Origin: Alterisphingorhabdus sp051668705 | Lineage (GTDB): Bacteria; Pseudomonadota; Alphaproteobacteria; Sphingomonadales; Sphingomonadaceae | Direction: 5' to 3' | NCBI RefSeq assembly: GCF_051668705.1 | Contig: NZ_CP196351.1 | Span: 248,001 to 312,000 of the forward strand | Length of the DNA: 64,000 nucleotides | Shown here: piece by piece, positions 36,327-44,467 of the stretch | How positions within the stretch are numbered: the first letter of the stretch is position 1 | How the letters are laid out: each line of letters starts with the position of its first letter | The notes under the pieces: generated by a model | Told to the model about the DNA's origin: nothing | What the model saw: only the letters and a program-made list of their open reading frames with translations | Databases searched by the model: none | Made by a program: the position numbers and the translations under genes

Positions 36327-37064
36327 ATGACGGACTTCCCCCATTTATTGCTTGTCGATGACGACGATGATCTGCGCGATTCCGTCAATGAGTATCTTTC
36401 AGGTCAGGGGTTCCGCGTAACCATGGCGGAGAATGCGGCCATGGCGCGTTCGCTGGTCCGCACACAGCAATTTGATCTGGCTTTATTGGATGTCATGATG
36501 CCGGGTGAGGATGGGCTAAGCCTGTGTAGGTTTCTGGCAGAGCAAGGCGCTATGCCGATCATCATGCTGACGGCGCGAGGTGATGCGACTGATCGTATTA
36601 TCGGGTTGGAGATTGGCGCGGATGATTATTTGCCAAAGCCATTTGACCCCCGCGAACTTGTTGCACGCATAAAGACCGTATTGCGGCGCTTTACGCGTAG
36701 TGGTGGTCATGCCGATCAGGGACAGGTCGATGGTTATATGTTTGAAGGTTGGTTGTTAGATTCGAACAAGCGACGACTGAAAGACCCTGAAGGCGTTAAT
36801 GTCCCTATTACGTCTGCTGAATATAAATTGCTGGAAGTGCTTGCCAGCCGTCCGCGTCAGGTGATGGACCGTGACCAATTGCTGGATATGGTTCATGGTC
36901 GTGAGGCGCAACTTTTTGACCGCGCCATTGATAATCTTGTGAGCCGTTTACGCAAAAAGATGGAGCAGGATGCGCGTCAGCCGGACCTGATCCAGACTGT
37001 ACGCGGCGGAGGCTATATGCTGGCTGCGCATGTTCGGGTCATAGCGTCTGAAACATCTCTATGA
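36327..37064 (+). CDS. OmpR-family response regulator
   Basis: The 245 residues comprise a receiver domain, with acidic pocket VDDDDDLRD and phospho-acceptor D55 in LLDVMMPGEDG, the switch residues MLTARG and lysine in LPKPFDPRELVARI, and a C-terminal winged helix (ITSAEYKLLEVLASRPRQVM through IDNLVSRLRKKME and IQTVRGGGYML). It overlaps the kinase gene in ATGA, a strict pair. The likely target is the EF-hand gene upstream, inferred from position. Confidence 0.94.
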   Translation: MTDFPHLLLVDDDDDLRDSVNEYLSGQGFRVTMAENAAMARSLVRTQQFDLALLDVMMPGEDGLSLCRFLAEQGAMPIIMLTARGDATDRIIGLEIGADDYLPKPFDPRELVARIKTVLRRFTRSGGHADQGQVDGYMFEGWLLDSNKRRLKDPEGVNVPITSAEYKLLEVLASRPRQVMDRDQLLDMVHGREAQLFDRAIDNLVSRLRKKMEQDARQPDLIQTVRGGGYMLAAHVRVIASETSL

Positions 37065-38548
37065 AGCAAGCCTTGTTACGTCTCTGGCCCAAAAGCCTTA
37101 CCGGCCGGCTGTTCCTTGCTGTGGCGATCACATTGCTCGCAACGCAAAGTCTGAATGGCGTTCTGCTTTATCGCGCCCAGAATGAGCAACGCGTAGCGGT
37201 GATGACCAATGCTATAGCAGTACGTGTGGTTAGAGCGGTTGACCGCCTGAACAATGAGGCGGCGCGAAGGGGCAGGCGCGGACCTGACCGACTGGAAGGG
37301 CGCTCGGACGAACCCAGATTTTTAAATGCACCGCAGGGCAGACGTTTTAGAGATCGCCTCGGAAACGCTCTGCGAGAACGGAGCAGAAGACGGCGCGGCT
37401 TGGAATTTAGTGAGAGCAATCCCACCAAGGCGAACTGGCCGCGTTTGCCGCGTGTAGAGAACCGTCTTTCCACATTATTGACCAGCTATGATGTTAATTT
37501 CACATCGATCATTGTCGCCCGTGACCCGCGTCCACAAATTGTTCCGCTTGAACGTTTGTCTGCTGTTAGAGCGGAGCCAACTGACCGAACCATTGTCGGC
37601 GCAGTGCAGTTGGACAATGGCAACTGGCTGTCCGTGCGTTTGCCGGAGCCATCAAATCAGCGCAGCGTCACTGCATGGCTGATCTTCCAGACGGTCACGC
37701 TGTATCTTATCCTGCTCGGCGTTATTTTTTACATTACGCGCACACTCTCTCGCCCGCTCAAAAAGCTGAATATGGCTATGGCTGATTTTACCGAAAGCCA
37801 GCAGATCAGCGAACTGCCGGAAAAAGGGCCAGAGGATGTTGCTGCGTTAACGCGCAACTTCAACATCATGTCCCAGCGTATTGGCACAATGTTGGACGAA
37901 AAAGATGTCATGCTGGGCGCAATTGGGCATGATTTGAAAACCCCCTTATCTGCATTGCGCGTGCGTGTTGAGTCTGTGAAGGATGATGTGCTGCGCGAGA
38001 AGATGATCGCTAGCATAGAGGATCTGCGCCAGTCGCTGGATGAGATTCTGCTGCTTGCTCGTTTGGGGCGTGGGCAGGAGGAGCATGAAAATGTCAATCT
38101 GGGTGCAATGCTTGATACGATTGTCGACGAGTTCGTTCAACTCGACAAGCCGGTAACATTGGAGCCTGTGCCCAGAATTGTTGGCCGGGTTTATGCAACA
38201 TGGTTCCGCCGCGCGATGCGTAACTTAATTGCTAATGCTGTCCTCTATGGAGGCGCTGCGCGGGTCAGTCTGAATGGGGATGCCATAGGCGACGATATCA
38301 GCATATGCATTGATGACGATGGGCCGGGTATTCCAGAGGAAGAGTTGGAAAGGATCTTCACGCCATTTTATCGGTTGGAAAAATCACGCAATAGCCAGAC
38401 GGGAGGCGCGGGCCTGGGCCTCACTTTGGCCCGTGCCATTGCGGAAAAACATGGCGGGACGATTCGTCTTTCCAACCGCTATGACGCTGATGGAAATGTT
38501 GTTGGCTTACGTGCTATCTTCACATTTCCGCGTTCAGAACGCACATAA
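37061..38548 (+). CDS. Sensor histidine kinase
   Basis: The 495 residues have a first membrane helix (about 18-38), a periplasmic domain of about 165 residues, a second helix (about 205-226), HAMP, the phospho-accepting H290 in GAIGHDLKTPLSALRV, and a catalytic ATPase domain with N-box (RNLIANAVLYG), DDDGPGIPEEE and GAGLGLTLARAIAEKHGG. The periplasmic part is strikingly basic between residues 66 and 113, with runs of arginine; this could bind anionic lipids or sugars, or a calcium-loaded acidic partner such as the EF-hand protein. That is a hypothesis. Confidence 0.94.
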   Translation: MKQALLRLWPKSLTGRLFLAVAITLLATQSLNGVLLYRAQNEQRVAVMTNAIAVRVVRAVDRLNNEAARRGRRGPDRLEGRSDEPRFLNAPQGRRFRDRLGNALRERSRRRRGLEFSESNPTKANWPRLPRVENRLSTLLTSYDVNFTSIIVARDPRPQIVPLERLSAVRAEPTDRTIVGAVQLDNGNWLSVRLPEPSNQRSVTAWLIFQTVTLYLILLGVIFYITRTLSRPLKKLNMAMADFTESQQISELPEKGPEDVAALTRNFNIMSQRIGTMLDEKDVMLGAIGHDLKTPLSALRVRVESVKDDVLREKMIASIEDLRQSLDEILLLARLGRGQEEHENVNLGAMLDTIVDEFVQLDKPVTLEPVPRIVGRVYATWFRRAMRNLIANAVLYGGAARVSLNGDAIGDDISICIDDDGPGIPEEELERIFTPFYRLEKSRNSQTGGAGLGLTLARAIAEKHGGTIRLSNRYDADGNVVGLRAIFTFPRSERT

Positions 38549-38605
38549 TCCTGCGCTTCATGCATTTTATCGAAATTTCTGACCAGTTCATTTAACCTTC
38601 ATGTT

Positions 38606-38630
38606 TACATATGTAGTCGAAATGACTACA
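38606..38630. promoter_or_regulatory. BlaI/MecI/CopY-type operator
   Basis: TACATATGTA (38606-38615) is a perfect TACA-NN-TGTA box. It overlaps a second dyad, TGTAGTC-N5-GACTACA (38612-38630). Both match the half-sites bound by BlaI/CopY-family repressors. They lie 104-128 bases before the repressor gene, which suggests autoregulation of the repressor-protease operon. Confidence 0.75.
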
Positions 38631-38733
38631 GCCGTAATCGTAAGGTCATTAATATGTTTTGCCCCGCGCAAATACTCCTAATGATCAATTGAGACCGGTT
38701 GTGCAGTCAAGGGAAACGACCGGGAGGAGAGTT

Positions 38734-39105
38734 ATGCAGACAGAGCGTATTAGCGATGCAGAGTTTGAAGTGATGAATTGCCTTTGGCAAACATCGCCTC
38801 TGACCGCAGCCGATATTGCCGGGCTGGTGCCACAAGAGCGACAATGGTCTTTGCAAACAGTGAAAACCTTATTGTCGCGGCTAGTCGCCAAAAACGTTAT
38901 CAATCACGAAGTCGATGGGCGTCGTTATCTCTATTCCCCATTGGTGAGCCGCTCAGAATATGTGTCAGGTGAGTCAAAGCGCTTTGTAGATCGTCTATTC
39001 TCTGGCCGTGCTGGTCCGCTTTTTGCGCATCTGGCTGAGCGTGAAGCCTTTTCAGAAGAAGATATTTCCGACATTGAAAAGCTTTTGCGGGAGATGAAAA
39101 AATGA
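38734..39105 (+). CDS. BlaI/MecI/CopY-family repressor
   Basis: The ATG at 38734 follows GGAGGAGAG, which decides it over an in-frame start 25 codons earlier. The 123 residues form a winged helix (ISDAEFEVMNCLWQTSPLTA, then LQTVKTLLSRLVAKNVINHE and RRYLYSPLVSRSEY) and a short helical dimerisation part, as in BlaI. Such repressors are cleaved or released when the membrane protease encoded next door senses a signal. The gene overlaps the M56 protease gene in ATGA. Confidence 0.92.
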   Translation: MQTERISDAEFEVMNCLWQTSPLTAADIAGLVPQERQWSLQTVKTLLSRLVAKNVINHEVDGRRYLYSPLVSRSEYVSGESKRFVDRLFSGRAGPLFAHLAEREAFSEEDISDIEKLLREMKK

Positions 39106-40754
39106 CCATCTCTGCATTTTTCAGCGACATGCCGTTCTGGCAGCAATGGGTGACCGACACGATCATTGCGACCGCGTTGCTTATGGCATTGGTGTTGCTG
39201 CTCCGCCGTTCGGTCGCGCGTCTTTTTGGTCCGCAAATTGCTTATCTTCTATGGCTGGTGCCTGCGATACGCTTGCTCATGCCCGCCTATTCGCAAACAA
39301 TAGAGATTGAAGCAGCCGCCATTGCCAGCCTGCCCGATATTGATGCGTTATCTTCATCGGCCATCGCTGCAAGCGCCTCTCATGATGCTCTATCTGGCAC
39401 AGGCTCTTCTGCTGCGGGGATGTCTTTTGAATTGCTACCATTTGTGCTGACCCTATGGCTTGGCGGCGCGGCATTGTTCCTGATTGTTCAGCTTGCAAGC
39501 TATTTGCAGCAACGCGCTGAGATTTTGTCAGATGGCCAAGAGGTTGATCTGTTTGACGATATCAAGGTCATTCAGGTGGCGGGCATTGATAGCCCGTTCG
39601 CCTTTGGCGTGTTCCACCGCTTCATAGCGATTCCATTAGATTTTTATGCAAAATACAGCCCTATCGAACAGCAATTGGCGCTGCGCCATGAACTGGCGCA
39701 CCATCAGGCGCGTGATCTTCTGGCCAATTTTGCGGCATTAACATTGCTCTCTCTGCATTGGTTTAATCCATTGGCATGGATGGCATATCGCGCATTCCGT
39801 TTTGATCAAGAGGCGGCATGCGATGCTCGGGTTCTGGCATCATCCGATGCACAGGAAAGGCACAGCTATGGGCGGCTGATAGCCAAGGCGGCGACCGGCC
39901 GCACGCTGGCACTTGCCAGTCCGCTTACTCCAAAAGAGAAACTGTGTGAAAGGCTTACACTTATGTCACAATCCCGAAAATCCAAATTCCGCCGCCGTGT
40001 TGGAGCGATGACCATCGCCATAGCTGCTGCCACTGCACTTAGCGTCACTGCGACAGTTAGCTATGCCTATGAAATCAAGGCACCAACTGCTCCTATAGCG
40101 CCTGCAGTTGCACAGACAGCCCCAGCCGCTCCTTCTGTCTCTGCTGTTCCAGAGGCTATGCCCGTTCCTTTTGCGACGGCAACACCCGTTGCTGCTCCTA
40201 CAGCACCACCCGCCGTTGAGGCTAAGGAAGAGGCAGAGAGGGATAAAGCTGCGATAGCAGGGGAAAAGATCGAGAAAGCTAAAAAGAAAAAGGTCAATAC
40301 AGTCGTTATTGGTGATCGCAGAACAGTAATAACGACGGCCGGTAATGGCGCCCCCGTTATTGTTAAAGTTTCACAAGAAAATAGTAACTTTATAAGTGAA
40401 CAAGAGGCACTTAAAATCGCCGATGATGCACTGGCATCGCTTGATGTTGATACGCTCATCCCCAATATCACCTTGGCGCGGGATTGTTCAAAAGGTGAAG
40501 ACACTGAGGAAGTATCATCCAAAACCGTTAATGGCCGCTTGGTCATGGTTATTGGCTTGTGCAATGCTACCAAGCTGGCAGAGGCACGATCTGGTGCTTT
40601 AGAGGGCTTGCGTGAGGCGCGTGACGATATTGCGAACGATAGCGATATCCCCGAAAGTTTCCGCAAACGCTTGAAGAAAGTTCTCGATCAGCAAATCCGC
40701 CAGCTTGAAGGACAGGAGCTTGGCAGCCGAGCACGCAGCGTGCGCGATAGCTGA
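39102..40754 (+). CDS. BlaR1-like M56 family membrane metalloprotease without penicillin-binding domain
   Basis: The 550 residues start with membrane helices (about 18-38, 44-62 and 112-134), then the zinc protease motif HELAHH (196-201) and a downstream helix near 300-320. The remaining 230 residues are periplasmic: a proline- and alanine-rich linker, a basic patch (EKAKKKKVN) and a folded part with two cysteines (LARDCSKGED and VIGLCNATK). BlaR1 has a penicillin-binding sensor at this place; here its SxxK/KTG motifs are absent. The sensed signal is therefore unknown. A terminator follows. Confidence 0.87.
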   Translation: MTISAFFSDMPFWQQWVTDTIIATALLMALVLLLRRSVARLFGPQIAYLLWLVPAIRLLMPAYSQTIEIEAAAIASLPDIDALSSSAIAASASHDALSGTGSSAAGMSFELLPFVLTLWLGGAALFLIVQLASYLQQRAEILSDGQEVDLFDDIKVIQVAGIDSPFAFGVFHRFIAIPLDFYAKYSPIEQQLALRHELAHHQARDLLANFAALTLLSLHWFNPLAWMAYRAFRFDQEAACDARVLASSDAQERHSYGRLIAKAATGRTLALASPLTPKEKLCERLTLMSQSRKSKFRRRVGAMTIAIAAATALSVTATVSYAYEIKAPTAPIAPAVAQTAPAAPSVSAVPEAMPVPFATATPVAAPTAPPAVEAKEEAERDKAAIAGEKIEKAKKKKVNTVVIGDRRTVITTAGNGAPVIVKVSQENSNFISEQEALKIADDALASLDVDTLIPNITLARDCSKGEDTEEVSSKTVNGRLVMVIGLCNATKLAEARSGALEGLREARDDIANDSDIPESFRKRLKKVLDQQIRQLEGQELGSRARSVRDS

Positions 40755-40805
40755 ATATATGTTCGTCACACATAATTGAAGATGCTCCATCTTCGTTGCG
40801 CATTG

Positions 40806-40839
40806 CCGCCGGTCATCCTCGTGATGGTCGGCGGTTTTT
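40806..40839 (+). terminator. Intrinsic terminator after the BlaI-M56 operon
   Basis: CCGCCGGTCATC pairs with GATGGTCGGCGG (12 bp including two G-U pairs) around the loop CTCGT and is followed by TTTTT. It separates the operon from the MBL hydrolase gene. Confidence 0.88.
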
Positions 40840-40869
40840 GCTATCTGCCCTTTATCTTTATCAGGCATC

Positions 40870-41766
40870 ATGGCAGAGCCTTTGACTATGAAAGCTCCTT
40901 TTAACATTGATGATCTGCCCACGGGGCTGGCTGAGCAAATGGAGCCGTTGGTGCTGCGCGTGCTTGCGGGAAATCCCTCGCCATACACCTATTCGGGTAC
41001 GCAGACCTATGTCGTTGGCGGTGATCAGGATTGTGCTATCATTGATCCCGGGCCTGCTGATCCGCAGCATATTGACGCAATCATTGCCGCTATTGGCGGG
41101 CGGGCGATCATATCAATCACCTGCACACACACGCACCGCGACCATTCGCCTGCGGCTCTGCCATTGGCACAGCGCACGGGCGCGCCGATTATCGGTTGTG
41201 CGCCGCTGGTGATCGATGATGATGGCCCGCGTGCGGATGAAGCGTTTGACACCAGCTATGTGCCGGACACAGTTCTGACAGATGGTGACAAGATTTCTGG
41301 TCACGACTGGACATTGGAAGCGGTTACTACGCCGGGCCATACCAGCAATCATATCTGTTATGCCTTGCTGGAGAGCGGCGCGATGTTCACTGGTGATCAT
41401 GTCATGGGTTGGTCAACCAGTGTTATCTCACCGCCCGATGGTGATATGGCGGACTATATGGCGTCGATGCAAAAGGTGCATGATCGCGATGACCGCATTT
41501 ATTATCCCGCTCATGGCGCGCCGGTTGAAAAGCCGCGCCAGCTGGTGCGCGGCATGATGGGGCACCGCAAACAGCGCGAACGCCAGATTTTGAACCAGCT
41601 GGAAACCGGCCCCAAAACGATCAAGGCCATGGTGCCGGACATGTATAAAGGCACTGATCCGCGCCTATATGGTGCAGCGGGGCGGTCCGTCCTGGCGCAT
41701 CTGATTGATTTGCAAGCGCGGGGCCGCGTGACAGAAAATGACGATCTATGGTCATTATGCGCCTAA
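40870..41766 (+). CDS. MBL-fold metallo-hydrolase (LACTB2-like)
   Basis: The 298 residues carry the metal motif HTHRDH (87-92), further histidines in TPGHTSNHI and FTGDHVMG, and the PAHG stretch near residue 216. A C-terminal winged-helix tail (RQILNQLETGPKTIKAMVPD) is typical of LACTB2-like hydrolases, some of which act as nucleases; the substrate here is unknown. Despite following a BlaI operon it is separated by a terminator, so it is probably not induced with it. Its end overlaps the Kelch lipoprotein gene by 19 bases. Confidence 0.87.
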   Translation: MAEPLTMKAPFNIDDLPTGLAEQMEPLVLRVLAGNPSPYTYSGTQTYVVGGDQDCAIIDPGPADPQHIDAIIAAIGGRAIISITCTHTHRDHSPAALPLAQRTGAPIIGCAPLVIDDDGPRADEAFDTSYVPDTVLTDGDKISGHDWTLEAVTTPGHTSNHICYALLESGAMFTGDHVMGWSTSVISPPDGDMADYMASMQKVHDRDDRIYYPAHGAPVEKPRQLVRGMMGHRKQRERQILNQLETGPKTIKAMVPDMYKGTDPRLYGAAGRSVLAHLIDLQARGRVTENDDLWSLCA

Positions 41767-42839
41767 TTGCTGCGGCGGTGATGTTTGCTGTGCTGGCGGG
41801 TTGTAGCGCGCAAAACAGCGAAGAAGCGGCCACGCCTTTCCTCTTGCCAGAGCCGATCACCAATAATGCGGTTGCTGTGGCCGATGGTCCGAACGGGCCG
41901 ACATTATATAGCTTTAATGGTTTAAAAGCGGGCAAAAGCTGGCGCGATACCAGCAATGCCGCTTTTGCCTGCCCAATAGAGCAACGTAAATGTACGCCAT
42001 TGCCATCTGTGCCCGGTGATGAAGGGCGTCTGGCCAGTGCGGCCATAACGATCAAGGGCAAAATTTATATTTTTGGCGGGTATAGCGTGGCGCAGGATGG
42101 CAGCGAAAAATCTCTGCCCTATGCGCACCGTTTCGACCCAATGACGCAAAGCTATAGCCGCTTGGAAGATATGCCGGTACCGGTCGATGATATGGTGATT
42201 TTTGGCCATCAGGGTCGATATATCTATCTCGTCTCTGGCTGGCATGATGTTGGCAATGTGGCTTTGGTACAGATTTTTGATACCCAAAGCGATACATGGT
42301 CGCGCGGCACGGATTATCCCGGAACACCCGTCTTTGGCCATGCGGGCGGCAATTTTGATGGCGTGATTGTGATTGCCGATGGTGTAAAAGTCCTTCCCAA
42401 ACGCGCCGCCAATGGCTCGCGCTATGCGGCGTCAGATGAAATATGGCGAGGACAGATAAACCCCTCCGACCCGCAGGATATAAAATGGCAGAAGATTAAA
42501 CGTCCAGCGACAGCGCCCTTTTATCGTATGGCAGCAGCTGGCCACGCTCCATCTGGTCATATCCTTTTTGCTGGCGGCGGGGATAACCCCTATAATTATA
42601 ACGGCATTGGCTATGACACTGTGCCTGCAAAACCGACAGCGCAGATTCTGGGCTATGATGTCGCAAGCGGCAAATGGGCGACCTTTGCTGATCTGCCAAT
42701 GGCCAGCATGGATCACCGTGCGCTGGTCTTTTCCGGTAGCACAGCCTATATCATGGGCGGAATGGATGCAGGGCAGAATGTCCGCGCCGAAATTATGGAA
42801 TTTATCCCTCAGCAGGATGATGCTGGGGCAGGAGACTAA
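41748..42839 (+). CDS. Kelch-repeat lipoprotein
   Basis: The 363 residues have a lipoprotein signal with the lipobox VLAGCS. Mature Kelch-type blades follow, recognisable by IYIFGGYSV, YIYLVSGWHDVGN, HILFAGGGDNPYN and AYIMGGMDAGQN, so a beta propeller is expected. The propeller probably faces the periplasm; the ligand is unknown. Some Kelch proteins of this size are sialic-acid epimerases, but no catalytic match can be shown. It is translationally coupled with the MBL gene upstream and is 3 bases from nadA. Confidence 0.78.
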   Translation: MVIMRLIAAAVMFAVLAGCSAQNSEEAATPFLLPEPITNNAVAVADGPNGPTLYSFNGLKAGKSWRDTSNAAFACPIEQRKCTPLPSVPGDEGRLASAAITIKGKIYIFGGYSVAQDGSEKSLPYAHRFDPMTQSYSRLEDMPVPVDDMVIFGHQGRYIYLVSGWHDVGNVALVQIFDTQSDTWSRGTDYPGTPVFGHAGGNFDGVIVIADGVKVLPKRAANGSRYAASDEIWRGQINPSDPQDIKWQKIKRPATAPFYRMAAAGHAPSGHILFAGGGDNPYNYNGIGYDTVPAKPTAQILGYDVASGKWATFADLPMASMDHRALVFSGSTAYIMGGMDAGQNVRAEIMEFIPQQDDAGAGD

Positions 42840-42842
42840 GCA

Positions 42843-43850
42843 ATGACTGCAAATGCCAGCGATAATCTTTCCGGGCTTGATCTTGTCGCAGAGATTAAAC
42901 GCCTGCGTGAAGAGCGCAATGCCATCATATTGGCGCATTATTATCAGCGCCCCGAATTGCAGGACATTGCCGATTTTGTGGGCGACAGTCTGGAGCTATC
43001 ACGCAAGGCTGCGGAAACCGATGCTGATGTCATCGCCTTTTGCGGTGTGAAATTCATGGCGGAAACGGCCAAAATTCTGTCGCCGGAAAAGACCGTTGTG
43101 CTGCCCGATCTGGACGCAGGGTGCAGCCTTGAAGACAGCTGCCCGCCCGATAAGTTCAAGGCGTTTCGGGAAGCTAATCCCGATCATATCGCGCTGACCT
43201 ATATTAACTGCTCAACAGAGGTAAAGGCGTTGAGCGATATCATTGTAACGTCCTCCAGCGCAGAGAAAATTCTCAGCCAAATTCCGGAAGATCAGCCGAT
43301 TATCTTTGGCCCGGATAAGCATTTGGGTGGTTATCTGGCACGCAAAACAGGGCGCGACATGCTGCTATGGCCAGGCGTGTGCATTGTGCATGAGAAATTC
43401 AGTGAAACCGAATTGGTCAAGCTGATGGCAGAATATCCGAATGCCCCTGTTGCTGCGCACCCTGAATGCCCCGCGCATATTGTTGACCATGCTGATATGG
43501 TTGGCTCTACCAGCGCGATTTTGAAATTCGCCAAAGAAACCGAGCATGACACGGTCATCATCGCCACCGAGCCGCATATCATCCACCAGATGGAAAAAGC
43601 GGTGCCAGAGAAAACATTTATCGGCGCACCGGGCGCAGATGGCAACTGCAACTGTAATATCTGCCCCTATATGGCGCTCAACACGATGGAAAAACTCTAT
43701 ATCGCTCTGCGCGATTTAGAGCCGAAAATCGAAATGGATGAAGCACTACGCCTGGAGGCGAAAAAGTCTCTCGACCGGATGATGGAAATGAGTGCTGGCA
43801 CTGTTGGTCAAGGCGATTTGGGGCCGAAGGATCTGGCGCATAAGGGGTGA
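42843..43850 (+). CDS. nadA: Quinolinate synthase
   Basis: NadA condenses iminoaspartate with dihydroxyacetone phosphate to quinolinate, using a [4Fe-4S] cluster. The 335 residues have AIILAHYYQRPELQDIADFV, FCGVKFMAETAKIL, INCSTEVKALSDIIVTSSSA and the cysteine-rich NCNCNICPYMALNTMEKL. The ribosome site is AGGAG. nadC lies 1.8 kb downstream on the same strand, interrupted by a pseudogene unit and a beta-lactamase-like gene. Confidence 0.97.
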   Translation: MTANASDNLSGLDLVAEIKRLREERNAIILAHYYQRPELQDIADFVGDSLELSRKAAETDADVIAFCGVKFMAETAKILSPEKTVVLPDLDAGCSLEDSCPPDKFKAFREANPDHIALTYINCSTEVKALSDIIVTSSSAEKILSQIPEDQPIIFGPDKHLGGYLARKTGRDMLLWPGVCIVHEKFSETELVKLMAEYPNAPVAAHPECPAHIVDHADMVGSTSAILKFAKETEHDTVIIATEPHIIHQMEKAVPEKTFIGAPGADGNCNCNICPYMALNTMEKLYIALRDLEPKIEMDEALRLEAKKSLDRMMEMSAGTVGQGDLGPKDLAHKG

Positions 43851-43970
43851 GGCTGACTATTTTCAAATAGTGGTAATCTTTGTCTACCCTAATTGTGTTT
43901 TGCAATGTCGCACAGTGCTCTCGCCGGGACTGGGGTGATAGGCAGAATGGGATATTTATTCATACCTCAG

Positions 43971-43995
43971 TCATTCCCGCGGAGGCGGGAATCTA
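43971..43995. repeat. REP-like palindrome, left copy
   Basis: ATTCCCGC-GGAG-GCGGGAAT (43973-43992) forms an 8-bp stem. With flanks it matches the reverse complement of the right copy in 24 of 26 positions. Similar ATTCCCGC palindromes are dispersed in many proteobacterial genomes. Confidence 0.8.
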
Positions 43996-44008
43996 TTATG
44001 CTGTGATA

Positions 44009-44302
44009 ATGGCCAAGTAATTCCATGTCTACATTCTCGCCAGCAAGCGTAATGGAACTATTTATATTGGCATGATTGGGAATTTGATAGCGCGCATCGC
44101 TGCTCATCGGGAAGGCAAGGGCTCAACTTTTGTAAAACGTTATGCTGTCGATATGCTTGTTCATGTTGAGAATTACCCTACTGCTTTGGAAGCAATAATG
44201 CGAGAAAAAGCCCTTAAAAAATGGCGCAGAAGTTGGAAGTTGCGCCTCATTGAAGAAAATAATCCTGCATGGCACGATCTGTTTGGCGATCTAAATGCAT
44301 AA
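44009..44302 (+). pseudogene. GIY-YIG nuclease gene broken by an early stop
   Basis: From the ATG at 44009 the frame reads M-A-K-stop and then continues without interruption as FHVYILASKRNGTIYIG and onward to 44302. The rest is a normal small GIY-YIG protein of the UPF0213/YhbQ type (about 97 residues, with REKALKKWRRSWKLRLIEE). The stop TAA at 44018-44020 stands where a CAA would give MAKQFHVYIL, so a single C-to-T change explains it. The next in-frame ATG (44072) starts after the GIY-YIG motif and would lack the active site. The unit is bracketed by inverted palindromes. Confidence 0.75.
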
Positions 44303-44332
44303 TCAAAAGCGCTTATAGCTATTTGACTGCTC

Positions 44333-44359
44333 TGGATTCCCGCCTTCGCGGGAATGACG
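44333..44359. repeat. REP-like palindrome, right copy (inverted)
   Basis: ATTCCCGC-CTTC-GCGGGAAT (44336-44355) is the inverted partner of the copy at 43971. The two bracket the GIY-YIG pseudogene, giving a unit of about 390 bases. Confidence 0.8.
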
Positions 44360-44467
44360 TTGGTTACGGTATCTACCATCTCTACACAGAGGTTCAGTGC
44401 AAAATTGTGCCGCTGCCCACAAAACGTCACCCAATCTTAAAGCAATTCGGTTATAGCAAATATTGTG

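Noticed and set aside
40067..40666. 199-codon minus-strand frame inside the M56 protease gene
   Set aside because: It is antisense to a gene with intact motifs; its Ala/Ser-rich composition mirrors the Pro/Ala linker.
40870..41766. MBL hydrolase as the beta-lactamase of the BlaI operon
   Set aside because: A strong terminator separates them, and the protein has the C-terminal winged helix of LACTB2-like hydrolases and no signal peptide.
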